A stretch of DNA of 8,567 nt from Proteiniphilum sp. (GCA_031255275.1 JAIRSV010000121.1:1-8567), one strand, 5' to 3'. Shown: positions 1 to 8,419, numbered from the stretch's first letter. Program-made: numbers and translations. Notes: generated from the letters alone by a model not told the origin.

Positions 1-1044
1 CCCGCCCGGCGGTGTGCTGCGCGCCAGATCATTCTTCGTCCCCACCATCAGGAGCGGCTTCTTCAGGTCAAACAGCCACCGGCCGGCGGAACGTGCTGTG
101 GCCGGATCTTCGGCCGTCAGGTCGAACAGGTAAAGGATGACGGAGGCCTTCTGCGCCGTTTCCACGCTGCGCCGGATGCCCATCGCTTCAATCCTGTCGG
201 CGGCGCCCTGCCGCAGACCGGCCGTGTCGATGAGGCGGTACTGCTGTCCGTGGAGGCAGACGGTCTCTTCAACCGTATCGCGCGTCGTGCCCGGGATGTC
301 GGACACGATGGCCCTCTCCTCCCTCAGCAGGCCGTTCAGCAGCGTTGACTTGCCTACATTCGGCTTGCCTACGATCGCTACGGGTATGCCGTTCTTCACG
401 GCATTGCCGGCGTCGAACGAATCTGCCAGGAGGGTGATCCGGCGAAGGATCTCCAGTGCAAGCTCCTCCAGCCGGCGACGGTCGGCAAACTCCACATCCT
501 CTTCGGCAAAGTCGAGTTCCAGCTCTACGAGCGTGGTGAAGTCCAGCAACTGCTGCCGCAGCTGTGCCAGCTCTTCCGAGAATCCTCCCCGCATCTGGCT
601 TATGGCCAGCCGGTGCATGGCGGCTGACGTGGATGCGATCAGATCGGCTACGGCTTCGGCCTGACTGAGGTCTATCTTTCCGTTCAGGAAGGCGCGCTGC
701 GTAAACTCGCCCGGGCGGGCTGAACGGGCTCCCTTTTCGATCAGCAACTGCAGGATCCGCTGCCGGACATACGCGGAGCCGTGACAGGATATTTCTACGC
801 TTTCTTCTCCCGTGAACGAACGGGGGGCGCGGAAGACGGTGACAAGTGCCTCATCCAGCACTTCGTCGCCGGTCACGATCTCTCCGAAATGAACGGTATT
901 GGCGGCCACTTCACTCAGTTTCTTTCCGGAGGGGGAATGAAAAATCCGGTCGACAAGGGCGCCACTTCCTTCGCCCGAAAGACGGATAACGGCTATCGCT
1001 CCCATGCCGGGAGGGGTGGAGACGGCACATATAATATCTGACAT
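1..1044 (-). CDS. mnmE: tRNA modification GTPase MnmE, C-terminus cut by window edge
   Basis: MnmE works with MnmG to install the (carboxymethyl)aminomethyl group on wobble U34 of certain tRNAs, using a formyl-tetrahydrofolate-binding N-terminal domain and a K+-activated G domain. The visible 348 residues start MSDIICAVSTPPG, the classic MnmE N-terminus, with PGEFTQRAFLNGKIDLSQAEA near residues 110-130. The G domain follows: P-loop GKPNVGKST (226-234), switch GTTRDT (252-257), DTAGLR (273-278) and a G4 motif read as TKND (336-339), where NKxD is usual. About the last 110 residues, including the catalytic C-terminal cysteine motif, lie outside the window. The ATG at 1044-1042 is 4 nt after the stop of the upstream nucleoside kinase, so the two genes are probably co-transcribed. 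No frameshift is visible. The family assignment is very secure. Confidence 0.97.
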   Translation of the reverse strand, partial: MSDIICAVSTPPGMGAIAVIRLSGEGSGALVDRIFHSPSGKKLSEVAANTVHFGEIVTGDEVLDEALVTVFRAPRSFTGEESVEISCHGSAYVRQRILQLLIEKGARSARPGEFTQRAFLNGKIDLSQAEAVADLIASTSAAMHRLAISQMRGGFSEELAQLRQQLLDFTTLVELELDFAEEDVEFADRRRLEELALEILRRITLLADSFDAGNAVKNGIPVAIVGKPNVGKSTLLNGLLREERAIVSDIPGTTRDTVEETVCLHGQQYRLIDTAGLRQGAADRIEAMGIRRSVETAQKASVILYLFDLTAEDPATARSAGRWLFDLKKPLLMVGTKNDLARSTPPGG

Positions 1045-1048
1045 GGTA

Positions 1049-2719
1049 TCAATATCTGAAACTGCTTCCTCCCAGAAATTCGCGGAGCAGCGAGGTCGGC
1101 GGAAGTTCACGGTCGGGGATATAGTTGAAATAACGCAGGAATTTGAGCAGACGGTATGCTTCGGAATATTCCGGCACGGTGCGCGGCACACGCATCAGGA
1201 TCGGCTCGGCGTGCCGGCGAATGGCGGCCAGTTCATAAATCATGGCCGAGTTGAACATCACATCGGCATTCTCCTGATAGGGGAAAATCCACCTGTCTTC
1301 GCCGCGCCGGACGCTGTCCCAGCGGGAAATGGTCTGTTCTGCCGAATAACCCCGGTAACGATAGTCGCGCACGATGCGTCGGATCAGTCTGTTGTCCGAG
1401 GCCGGAATCCAGTTATGATCGTCCAGCGAAATGGTCGTCAGCGCGGAGACGTATACCATGAACTTCTTTTCGGGGGGTATATGCTCCGTCAGTTCCGGAT
1501 TCAGGCCGTGTATCCCTTCCACGATCAGGATGCAGTCATCTTCCATCTTCAGACGGTTTTTTTTGAATTCCCGCCGGCCTGTCACGAAGTTATACGACGG
1601 TATCTCAATCTCCCCGCCGGCCACGAGCGTGAGCATCTGCTGTTCAAACAGCTTCAGGTCGAGGGCATAGAGCGATTCATAATCCTTCTCCCCGTGTTCG
1701 TCCGGAGGCGTCCGGTCCCGGTCGACAAAATAGTCGTCGAGCGAAATACCTGCCGGCTTCAGCAGATTCACCAGCAGTTGCACTTCGAGCCGCTTGCGGA
1801 AAGTGGTCTTTCCCGATGAGGATGGCCCCGAGATCAGCACAACCCGTACGCCTTCTTCTCTGAAGCGACGGGTAATCTCCTCCGCAATGGCAGCAATCCG
1901 GTTGGCCTGATATGCCTCGGCGACCTGTATCACTTCCGACATGCGGTTTTCCCGGTTCGCCAGGTTCAAGTCACCTACATTATTGAGGCCGCTTATCTTC
2001 AGAAACTTCAAATGTTCCCGGTAGACACTCAGCAGCTTTTCCTGTTGAATCTCCGGTTCCAGTTCCACGGGATTTTCGCGGTTGGGCACCCGGAGGAGGA
2101 AGCCGTCGTTGTGCTGCCGGATGTCAAACAGGGTAATATAACCGGTGGAAGGGGTCAGACTGCCGTAAAAATAGTCGACATACCCTTCCAGCATCGAGTA
2201 GCGGGCATAAAGCAGTCCTGACGTCTCAAGCAGCCGCGCCCTGTCCTCCATCCCCCGCTCGCGAAACAGCGTCACCACTCTCTCCGTCTCCTCTTCGACC
2301 CGGACAAACGGAATATCTGCCTCCACAATCTCTCTCATCCTCCGGCGAATGGCCGCCAGTTCCCGATCTCCGACCGGCGTCTCTGCCTCGATCCGGAAAT
2401 AATATCCCCGGGCTACGGCATGTTCGATATGCGTCGCGGCATGGGGCAGGGTGTCGTCCACCGCCTTTGCCAGGATAAAGCAAAGCGAACGTACATAGGT
2501 ACGCATGGCCGACGAGTGGGTCAAGTCTGCGTACTCTATTGTTTTAGGTCGATATACCCTGTATGCAAGCGATTCTGTTTTGTTGTTTACCTTCGCATTG
2601 ATTATGGAACAGGGTGATGTGACGCCTAAAACCGCTATAAGCTCGCGTAACGATGTTCCTGTTCTCACATCTTTATATATGTCTGTGTTGAGGCAATGCA
2701 CACGTACTGTATCTGTCAT
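1049..2719 (-). CDS. Nucleoside (uridine-type) kinase with N-terminal TGS/threonyl-tRNA-synthetase-like domains
   Basis: The product is a 556-residue protein of the Bacteroidetes 'nucleoside kinase' family. The N-terminal ~65 residues resemble a TGS domain, and the next part (to about residue 200, including HIEHAVARGYYFRIE) resembles the second additional domain of threonyl/alanyl-tRNA synthetases. The C-terminal half is a P-loop kinase of the uridine kinase/phosphoribulokinase class: Walker A GPSSSGKTT (298-306), then SLDDYFVDRDRTPPDEHGEKDY for nucleoside recognition, and EGIHGLNPEL. The expected reaction is NTP-dependent phosphorylation of a nucleoside, probably uridine or cytidine, in the cytosol; the true substrate is inferred. 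I chose ATG at 2719-2717 over an in-frame TTG at 2752 (which would add 11 residues), because ATG is preferred and a weak purine-rich AGTGAGAG lies just upstream. Its first ~70 codons are visibly more AT-rich than the rest. It leads the minus-strand operon with mnmE. Confidence 0.9.
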   Translation of the reverse strand: MTDTVRVHCLNTDIYKDVRTGTSLRELIAVLGVTSPCSIINAKVNNKTESLAYRVYRPKTIEYADLTHSSAMRTYVRSLCFILAKAVDDTLPHAATHIEHAVARGYYFRIEAETPVGDRELAAIRRRMREIVEADIPFVRVEEETERVVTLFRERGMEDRARLLETSGLLYARYSMLEGYVDYFYGSLTPSTGYITLFDIRQHNDGFLLRVPNRENPVELEPEIQQEKLLSVYREHLKFLKISGLNNVGDLNLANRENRMSEVIQVAEAYQANRIAAIAEEITRRFREEGVRVVLISGPSSSGKTTFRKRLEVQLLVNLLKPAGISLDDYFVDRDRTPPDEHGEKDYESLYALDLKLFEQQMLTLVAGGEIEIPSYNFVTGRREFKKNRLKMEDDCILIVEGIHGLNPELTEHIPPEKKFMVYVSALTTISLDDHNWIPASDNRLIRRIVRDYRYRGYSAEQTISRWDSVRRGEDRWIFPYQENADVMFNSAMIYELAAIRRHAEPILMRVPRTVPEYSEAYRLLKFLRYFNYIPDRELPPTSLLREFLGGSSFRY

Positions 2720-2805
2720 ACTCTCACTTTTATAATTTACATTTATTCGCAAACAGATAATTTATGTCTATATTTGCACACTAAATATACACTATTTTTT
2801 TGAAT
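2720..2805. promoter_or_regulatory. AT-rich divergent intergenic region between the two operons
   Basis: This 86-bp stretch separates the start of the minus-strand nucleoside kinase from the start of the plus-strand phosphate transporter, so both operons should be initiated from here. It is far more AT-rich than the flanking genes. On the plus strand it holds a clear -7-type box (entered separately). On the minus strand the only candidate is TATATTTAG (complement of 2781-2789), one base off the Bacteroidetes TAnnTTTG consensus, so the promoter for kinase-mnmE is not securely located. The two candidate boxes lie nearly back to back (2769-2776 and 2781-2789), which would make the promoters overlap. 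Confidence 0.6.
2769..2776 (+). promoter_or_regulatory. Putative Bacteroidetes -7 box (TATATTTG) for the phosphate-transporter operon
   Basis: TATATTTG matches the TAnnTTTG -7 consensus used by the Bacteroidetes primary sigma factor. It would place transcription start near 2783, about 23 nt upstream of the transporter ATG at 2806. I do not see a clean TTTG -33 element at the expected spacing, so the upstream half is weak or absent. Consensus and position relative to the gene are seen; activity is inferred. Confidence 0.5.
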
Positions 2806-4623
2806 ATGAATTACAGTCTTTTCGATTTTCTAAAGCTGGCAGGCTCTCTGGCGCTCTTCCTGTATGGGATGAAGATAATGAGTGAAAGCCTGCAGAAGCT
2901 CACCGGTAACAAACTCAGGAATATTTTGTCTGCCATGACAAAGAACCGTCTGGCGGGCGTCCTGACCGGCCTGCTCATCACCGCACTCATCCAGTCGTCT
3001 TCGGCGACTACAGTCATGGTCGTCAGTTTCGTGAACGCGGGACTGCTCTCGCTCGTGCAATCCATCGGCGTAATCATGGGCGCCAACATCGGAACTACCG
3101 TCACCGCCTGGATGATCTCTCTTTTCGGATTCGGAAAACTTTCGATCAGCGCTCTCTCGATACCGCTCATGGGGGTGTCGCTTCCGCTGATCTTCTCATC
3201 GAAAAGCAGGCACAAGTCTCTGGGTGAATTCCTGTTTGGCTTCTCCTTCCTCTTCATGGGTCTCGACTTCCTGCAGGGCGCCATGCCTGACTTGCAGAAT
3301 AATCCTGAAGTTCTCTCGTTTGTGCAGCACTTCACCGGCCGGGGTATTCTCTCCGTCCTCTTCTTCCTGTTCATCGGCACCGTGATGACTATCATTGTCC
3401 AGTCTTCGAGCGCGACCGTCGCCCTCACCCTCATCATGGCCGTAAAGGGGTGGATCGACTTCCCGAGCGCTGCCGCAATGATCATGGGCGAAAACATCGG
3501 AACTACTATCACTGCAAATCTTGCAGCCATCCCGGCAAATATCTCGGCCAAAAGGGCTGCTTTCGCACACTTCATGTTCAACGTGCTGGGCGTCTTCTGG
3601 CTGCTGTTCGTCTTCAGGTATTTCGTCGACATCGTCGATACTGTCGTCTCGGGTGTCACCTCCTTCCGCCCTGCCGAGATGTCATCATTCATCGCCTCGC
3701 TCTCTCCCGAAGAGTATACCCAAATCACGACGCTGCCCAAATCTGAACTTTCACCCGATCTTGTCTCTCTGCAAAGCCGGTACTTCGGCTACCAGGCGGC
3801 CGCTTCTTACGGCCTGTCGCTGTTCCACACACTGTTCAACATCTGCAATGTCCTTATCATGATCTGGTTTGTGAAACTGTATGAAAAAATCTGTCTCACC
3901 GTCATCAGGCCTAAACGGGGTGAAGAGGAAGACGAAGAATTCATCCTCCGTTACATCTCCACCGGCATGTCGCCTACGGCCGAACTGTCCATCCTCCAGG
4001 CGGAAAAGGAGGTGGAGGTCTACGTACACCGCGTCAGGAAGATGTTTGGCTTCGTAAAGAAAATAACTGTCCTTGATCACGAAGACAAGAAGTTCCTCAA
4101 GCTGTATAACCGCACGGAGAAGTATGAAAATATCTGCGACCAGATGGAGGTTGAGATAGGCTCTTACCTCGGCAAAGTATCCGAAGGGAGACTCAGCAGC
4201 CAGAGCAAGGAACATATCCGCTCGATCCTGCGCGGCGTGACGGAGATAGAAAGCATCGCCGACTCAAGCTGCAACATTGCCCGTCACCTGAAGCGGAAAA
4301 CGGAGACAGACGTCGTTTTTGACGAAAGCATCATTGCCAGCATCAGCAATATGTATGAACTTCTCGACAAGGCGCTCGAAAACATGGAGACCCTGCTCAA
4401 GAGCGGCAAAATCACGGAATCGGATCTTCTGCACAGCAAGCACATAGAAGGCAGCATCAACGAAAGGCGGAACTTCCTGAAGCGTGAGAATGTGGAGAAT
4501 CTGAATCAGAACCGTTACTCATACCTGAGCGGAGTTTTCTACATGGACATCATTTCGGAATGTGAACGGATGGGAGATTATATCATGAACGTGATCGAAT
4601 CTCTGGAAGTAAAGCACGTCTGA
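2806..4623 (+). CDS. Na+/phosphate cotransporter family protein with C-terminal PhoU-like domain
   Basis: This 605-residue inner-membrane protein belongs to the Na/Pi cotransporter II (NptA/YjbB-like) family. The membrane part (about 1-360) contains the family's inverted duplication: QSSSATT (63-69) pairs with QSSSATV (199-205), and GANIGTT (92-98) pairs with GENIGTT (228-234). These QSSS-type signatures line the sodium and phosphate sites in the family. After the last membrane segment (around HTLFNICNVLIMIWFVKLYE) comes a charged, helical cytoplasmic tail of roughly 240 residues resembling PhoU, which in relatives may sense or gate phosphate flux. The direction of transport (uptake or efflux) cannot be told. 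The ATG at 2806 is preferred over an in-frame TTG at 2800 because the family starts at this point (MNYSLFDFLKLAGSLALFLYGMK). The stop codon is 3 nt before the SUI1 gene, indicating one operon. Confidence 0.94.
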   Translation: MNYSLFDFLKLAGSLALFLYGMKIMSESLQKLTGNKLRNILSAMTKNRLAGVLTGLLITALIQSSSATTVMVVSFVNAGLLSLVQSIGVIMGANIGTTVTAWMISLFGFGKLSISALSIPLMGVSLPLIFSSKSRHKSLGEFLFGFSFLFMGLDFLQGAMPDLQNNPEVLSFVQHFTGRGILSVLFFLFIGTVMTIIVQSSSATVALTLIMAVKGWIDFPSAAAMIMGENIGTTITANLAAIPANISAKRAAFAHFMFNVLGVFWLLFVFRYFVDIVDTVVSGVTSFRPAEMSSFIASLSPEEYTQITTLPKSELSPDLVSLQSRYFGYQAAASYGLSLFHTLFNICNVLIMIWFVKLYEKICLTVIRPKRGEEEDEEFILRYISTGMSPTAELSILQAEKEVEVYVHRVRKMFGFVKKITVLDHEDKKFLKLYNRTEKYENICDQMEVEIGSYLGKVSEGRLSSQSKEHIRSILRGVTEIESIADSSCNIARHLKRKTETDVVFDESIIASISNMYELLDKALENMETLLKSGKITESDLLHSKHIEGSINERRNFLKRENVENLNQNRYSYLSGVFYMDIISECERMGDYIMNVIESLEVKHV

Positions 4624-4626
4624 GCC

Positions 4627-4968
4627 ATGAATGACTGGAAGAAAAGGCTGAACATTGTCTACTCAACCAACCCGGACTATCATTATGGAGAGGAGGAGTC
4701 CGGCGCGGAGGAGGTGTCCCTGCCGAAGGAGAAGCAGCCGCTCCGCGTCAGCCTCGACCGGCGGAATCGCCGGGGGAAAGCGGTGACGCTCGTCACCGGA
4801 TTCGCGGGAAGCGACAGCGACTTGCAGGAACTGGGCAGAATGTTGAAGGCGAAATGCGGTGTGGGCGGGTCGGTCAAAGAGGGTGAAATCATCATCCAGG
4901 GCGATCACCGCGAAAAGCTGCTGCAGCTTCTGCAAAGGGAGGGTTACACCCGGTCTCGCATCATCTGA
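4627..4968 (+). CDS. eIF1/SUI1-type translation initiation factor (YciH family)
   Basis: This 113-residue cytosolic protein has a charged, probably disordered N-terminal ~38 residues followed by a SUI1 domain. The diagnostic C-terminal block GGSVKEGEIIIQGDHREKL, preceded by KAVTLVTGFAG and the ELGRMLKAKCGV helix, is that of bacterial YciH and eukaryotic eIF1. eIF1 secures start-codon fidelity on the small ribosomal subunit; in bacteria YciH has been linked to discrimination against aberrant initiation complexes and to stress, but its role in this phylum is inferred. Length matches the family (about 110 residues). The ATG is 3 nt after the transporter stop and no Shine-Dalgarno sequence is evident, so translation may be coupled to the transporter. 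Confidence 0.95.
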   Translation: MNDWKKRLNIVYSTNPDYHYGEEESGAEEVSLPKEKQPLRVSLDRRNRRGKAVTLVTGFAGSDSDLQELGRMLKAKCGVGGSVKEGEIIIQGDHREKLLQLLQREGYTRSRII

Positions 4969-4995
4969 GCGGGGAGATCCGACTAAAACAGTCTG

Positions 4996-7900
4996 ATGAA
5001 CAAGCGTCAATTTCCCGCCCGGCAACGTCTCCACGTGATCAGGGCATCTGCCGGATCGGGAAAAACCCACCGGCTGACGGGCGAATATCTTCGCCTGCTT
5101 TTTTCGGCGCCGAACAGTCACCGGCACATCCTGGCCGTGACTTTCACCAACAAGGCGACGGATGAAATGAAATCGCGTATCGTGAAAGAGCTGCACCGGC
5201 TGGCTTCCGGCGCAGATTCCGCTTACCTGGAAGAGCTGATGACCGGCGCTTCATCCTCCGCGAACCGGGAGGATGTCTGCGCGGACATCCGCGCAAAAGC
5301 CAGGAGTGCTTTGGAAGCTATCCTGCATGATTACTCCTCCTTCACCATCAGCACCATCGACCGGTTTTTCCAGCAGACGATGCGTTCCTTTGCCCGCGAG
5401 AGCGGGCTGGCGGGGGGTTACGGCATCGAGCTGGACGAAACGTCGCTGCTGACCCGGGCGATTGATCTGATGCTTTCCGAGCTGGACAGGCCGGAGAACA
5501 GGAGCCTGTCGGAATGGCTCCTCCTGTTCATGCAGCACAACATTGAGGAGGGGCTGAGCTGGAAGATCGACCGGCAGGTGCTGGAGCTGGCGAAACAGCT
5601 ATTCAGCGAGACTTACAAATCGTTTACGGACGGGGAGCTGTCGATCTTGCGCGACAGGAGTCAGCTTGACGCTTACAGGCGGATGCTTGTCCGCATCGTG
5701 CAGCAGTATGAGAGTGAGGTGAAATCGGTGGGCGTCCGGGCGCTGAACGTCATGCGGCAGCACGGGCTGTCGTACGACGACTTCAAGCACAAAAGAAATT
5801 CCGGATTCCTCCTGTTTTCCAAGCTGGCGGGGGGGAGTGTGGAAAAGCCTTCCGCGCGCCTCGTCGCCCTGGTGGACAACGTTGACCTGTGGTATGGCGA
5901 CCGGGAAAAAGAGGCGGCTATCCGGTCGGCCTGCGCCGGCGGCCTCAACGACTGTGTGCGGGAGATCATCCGTCTGTCCGGCGACGACCGGGAGTACCGG
6001 ACGGCCCGCCACCTGCTCCGCAACTTCCATACCCTGGGCATTCTCAGCGACATCAAGCGGCGACTGCAGGCGCTGCAGCAGGAAAACAACACGCTTTTCC
6101 TCTCCGACACGACGGAGTTGCTGAACAGCATTATTGCCGGCGCTGACTCTCCCTTTATCTACGAGAAAACGGGCACGCGCGTGCACCATTACATGATTGA
6201 CGAGTTTCAGGACACCTCGCGCATGCAGTGGGAAAACTTCCGTCCCCTGATCGGGGAGAGCCTCGCCGCCGGCCACCTCAACCTGATAGTGGGTGATGTG
6301 AAGCAGAGTATCTACCGCTTCCGCAACTCCGACTGGCGGCTGCTTGAGGAGCAGGTGAAGGTGGACTTCAGGGCGGACAGCATCAGGGAGCACGTGCTGC
6401 GCGACAACTGGCGAAGTGACGCCCGTATCGTGCAATTCAACAACGCATTCTTCTCGAAAGCGGCGGCGAACCTCCAAAACGACTTCAATGCCTCCGTCGA
6501 AGAGTCCCGGCGCGGCGAACACAACACGCAAATCGTAAAAGCCTATGCCGACATCCAACAGCAGGTTCCCCCGAAAAAGGCGGACAGCGGCGGTCAGGTA
6601 AGGATCACCTTTCTGCGGGAGGGCGCGACGAGGGGTGACGACTGGAAGGCGGAGGTGCTGGAACGGCTTCCGCGCGAAATAGATGCGCTCCTGGAACAGG
6701 GATTCGCCCTGCGGGACATCGCCATTGCAGTGCGCTGGAATCACGAGGCGGCGCTGGTGGCCGAAACGCTGCTGGCTTACAGGGAACGTCACCCGGAGTC
6801 GCCCTGCCGTTATGACATCATCTCCAGCGAAGCCCTGCTGATCGGCAGTGCGCAGAGCGTCAAGTCGCTCATTGCGCTGATGCGCCACTTCCGGAATCCG
6901 AAGGATGACGTGCGCCGGATGTTGGCGATTTATGAGTTTTATCGCTTTCGTCACCGCTCCTCTCCCGGCGAGGCGTTACGTATCTGCCGGGAGGAGGCGC
7001 CGGATGGCTTCCCGGAGGAGATGAAGAATCTTCCGGGCGAACTGGCGTCCATGCCTTTCTACGAGATGACCGAACACTTTTTTGCACTCACCGCCGGCGC
7101 GCTGCACGCCAGGGAGATCGCTTACGTGCAGGCGTTTCTCGACATCGTCCTCAAGCGCAGAGAAAACGCTGCGGCGGACTTGAATGACTTTCTCGACTGG
7201 TGGGATGAGAGCGGTCATAAAAAGGCGCTCTTCTCGCCCGAAGGTCAGGACGCCATCCGGCTGATCACTGTCCACAAATCGAAAGGGCTGGGCTTCGGCG
7301 CCGTAATCATGCCATTCGTGAGCTGGAACATGGATCACAGCACACACCACAGCGACATCATCTGGTGCAGGCCTGACGTGGCGCCGTTTGACGCCCTGGG
7401 CGTGGCGCCGCTCAGGTACGGAAAGGGTCTCGAGGAGACCATTTTCAGGGAAAGTTACCTGGAAGAGAAGCGCTTTGCCTGCATCGACAACCTGAATCTT
7501 CTTTACGTAGCTTTCACCCGTCCGAAGCACCGGCTGATCGTCTTCGCGCCTCTCCCCAAAAAGCCGGAAGTCATATCCGACGCGGCCTGTCTGCTGTGGA
7601 GGTGCGTCAGCAGCGGCGAAGCGGCGAGTGACGCGCCGTCCGCCTCCGGAGAGCATCCTGTTCCGCTGCACGAATACTTCCGCGAGGGGAATGTGGAGTC
7701 CGTTTTCGAATACGGCGAACCGGGCACGGCGGCGACGCGCAGGCCGGAGGAAGCGCCGCCGGCGACGGACAGTGGCAGGACGGATAAATGGCAGTCGATA
7801 CCCTTCGGCGACCGGCTGAAGCTGCGACTCAACTCCGGCGATTACTTCAGCGACAGCGGCAGCCGCGATTACGGCCGGATGATGCACGCCATCGTCAGCA

Positions 7901-8307
7901 GCGTGAAGACGCTTGCAGACATTCCGCAAGCGGTGGAACGGAGGATTTCCGGGGGAGAACTGGGCGAGGAGAGTCGGGAGGAGATAATCAGCCGGTTGAC
8001 CAGGATATTATCGCTTCCGGAAGTTTCGGACTGGTATTCCGGCCGGCACACCGTGCTGAATGAGACGCAACTGTTGCTACCCGACGCCGGATTCAGTCGT
8101 CCCGACCGGGTAATGATCGGTCACGGCGAGGTGATTGTGGTCGATTATAAATTCGGTGGAGTGGAGGATCCGGAATACGTCCGTCAGGTGCAGCGGTATG
8201 TGAGGAGCATTGCGGATATGGGGTATCAAAACGTGAAGGGTTTTCTGTTTTACGTAAACCTGGAGAAAACAGTAGAAGTAGAGACAACCAGCTCGGGGAG
8301 CGCCTGA
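4996..8307 (+). CDS. addA: AddA/RecB-type UvrD-family helicase with C-terminal PD-(D/E)XK nuclease
   Basis: This 1103-residue protein should be the helicase-nuclease subunit of an AddAB-type complex that resects double-strand DNA ends for RecA-dependent repair. The superfamily 1A helicase motifs are complete: Walker A ASAGSGKT (17-24), Ia LAVTFTNKATDEM (46-58), II IDEFQD (401-406), III LIVGDVKQSIYRFR (430-443), IV LRDNWRSD (468-475), V ITVHKSKGLGF (757-767) and VI LYVAFTR (836-842). The nuclease is also intact: GRMMH with H964, PDR with D1037, VDYK with D1050 and K1052, and QxxxY (Q1064, Y1068). Both activities are therefore expected. The gene starts 27 nt after SUI1. Its last 10-11 codons and stop fall inside a 50-bp element repeated downstream, so the C-terminal VEVETTSSGSA tail appears to be repeat-derived. 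No addB homologue is visible in the 260 nt that follow. Confidence 0.93.
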   Translation: MNKRQFPARQRLHVIRASAGSGKTHRLTGEYLRLLFSAPNSHRHILAVTFTNKATDEMKSRIVKELHRLASGADSAYLEELMTGASSSANREDVCADIRAKARSALEAILHDYSSFTISTIDRFFQQTMRSFARESGLAGGYGIELDETSLLTRAIDLMLSELDRPENRSLSEWLLLFMQHNIEEGLSWKIDRQVLELAKQLFSETYKSFTDGELSILRDRSQLDAYRRMLVRIVQQYESEVKSVGVRALNVMRQHGLSYDDFKHKRNSGFLLFSKLAGGSVEKPSARLVALVDNVDLWYGDREKEAAIRSACAGGLNDCVREIIRLSGDDREYRTARHLLRNFHTLGILSDIKRRLQALQQENNTLFLSDTTELLNSIIAGADSPFIYEKTGTRVHHYMIDEFQDTSRMQWENFRPLIGESLAAGHLNLIVGDVKQSIYRFRNSDWRLLEEQVKVDFRADSIREHVLRDNWRSDARIVQFNNAFFSKAAANLQNDFNASVEESRRGEHNTQIVKAYADIQQQVPPKKADSGGQVRITFLREGATRGDDWKAEVLERLPREIDALLEQGFALRDIAIAVRWNHEAALVAETLLAYRERHPESPCRYDIISSEALLIGSAQSVKSLIALMRHFRNPKDDVRRMLAIYEFYRFRHRSSPGEALRICREEAPDGFPEEMKNLPGELASMPFYEMTEHFFALTAGALHAREIAYVQAFLDIVLKRRENAAADLNDFLDWWDESGHKKALFSPEGQDAIRLITVHKSKGLGFGAVIMPFVSWNMDHSTHHSDIIWCRPDVAPFDALGVAPLRYGKGLEETIFRESYLEEKRFACIDNLNLLYVAFTRPKHRLIVFAPLPKKPEVISDAACLLWRCVSSGEAASDAPSASGEHPVPLHEYFREGNVESVFEYGEPGTAATRRPEEAPPATDSGRTDKWQSIPFGDRLKLRLNSGDYFSDSGSRDYGRMMHAIVSSVKTLADIPQAVERRISGGELGEESREEIISRLTRILSLPEVSDWYSGRHTVLNETQLLLPDAGFSRPDRVMIGHGEVIVVDYKFGGVEDPEYVRQVQRYVRSIADMGYQNVKGFLFYVNLEKTVEVETTSSGSA

Positions 8308-8325
8308 GCGGCAAGGGGCGGGAGC
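8276..8325 (+). repeat. 50-bp direct repeat, copy 1 (overlaps the end of addA)
   Basis: This segment recurs at 8370-8419 with 48 of 50 bases identical; both differences are transitions (C8285/T8379 and G8300/A8394). It contains a possible 7-bp stem, GCTCGGG (8291-8297) with CCTGAGC read as 8303-8309, including one G-T pair and a 5-nt loop. The addA stop codon TGA (8305-8307) sits in the right arm of that stem. Unlike copy 2, its GGGGCGGG is not followed by a complementary CCCGCCCC, so the similarity stops within what is a hairpin loop in the other copy. Confidence 0.9.
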
Positions 8326-8339
8326 TTCATCAATGGAAA

Positions 8340-8360
8340 GTTGACAGTTGACAGTTGAAA
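8340..8360 (+). repeat. Tandem heptamers GTTGACA x2 plus GTTGAAA
   Basis: Three consecutive 7-nt units lie between the two 50-bp copies: GTTGACA, GTTGACA and GTTGAAA, the last with one substitution. They are part of a 44-nt linker (8326-8369) with no gene. Short heptamer runs of this kind can expand or contract by slippage. No function can be assigned. Confidence 0.8.
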
Positions 8361-8369
8361 ATGTTTGGA

Positions 8370-8419
8370 AAGTAGAGATAACCAGCTCGGGGAACGCCTG
8401 AGCGGCAAGGGGCGGGAGC
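8370..8419 (+). repeat. 50-bp direct repeat, copy 2
   Basis: This is the intergenic partner of 8276-8325, offset by 94 bp and 48/50 identical. The 7-bp stem (8385-8391 with 8397-8403) is kept, and one of the two differences falls in its loop. This copy runs directly into a second, GC-rich hairpin that copy 1 lacks, so it looks like the more complete version of the element. Confidence 0.9.

Noticed and set aside
137..664. 175-codon plus-strand open frame rich in Ser/Arg
   Set aside because: It is antisense to mnmE, and its low-complexity composition is typical of a shadow frame.
1004..1819. 271-codon plus-strand open frame opposite the nucleoside kinase
   Set aside because: It lies antisense to a well-supported P-loop kinase gene and shows no domain of its own.
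5599..7929. Long minus-strand open frames (451 and 317 codons) opposite addA
   Set aside because: They lack recognisable domains and lie opposite a gene with complete helicase motifs; they are expected in GC-rich coding DNA.
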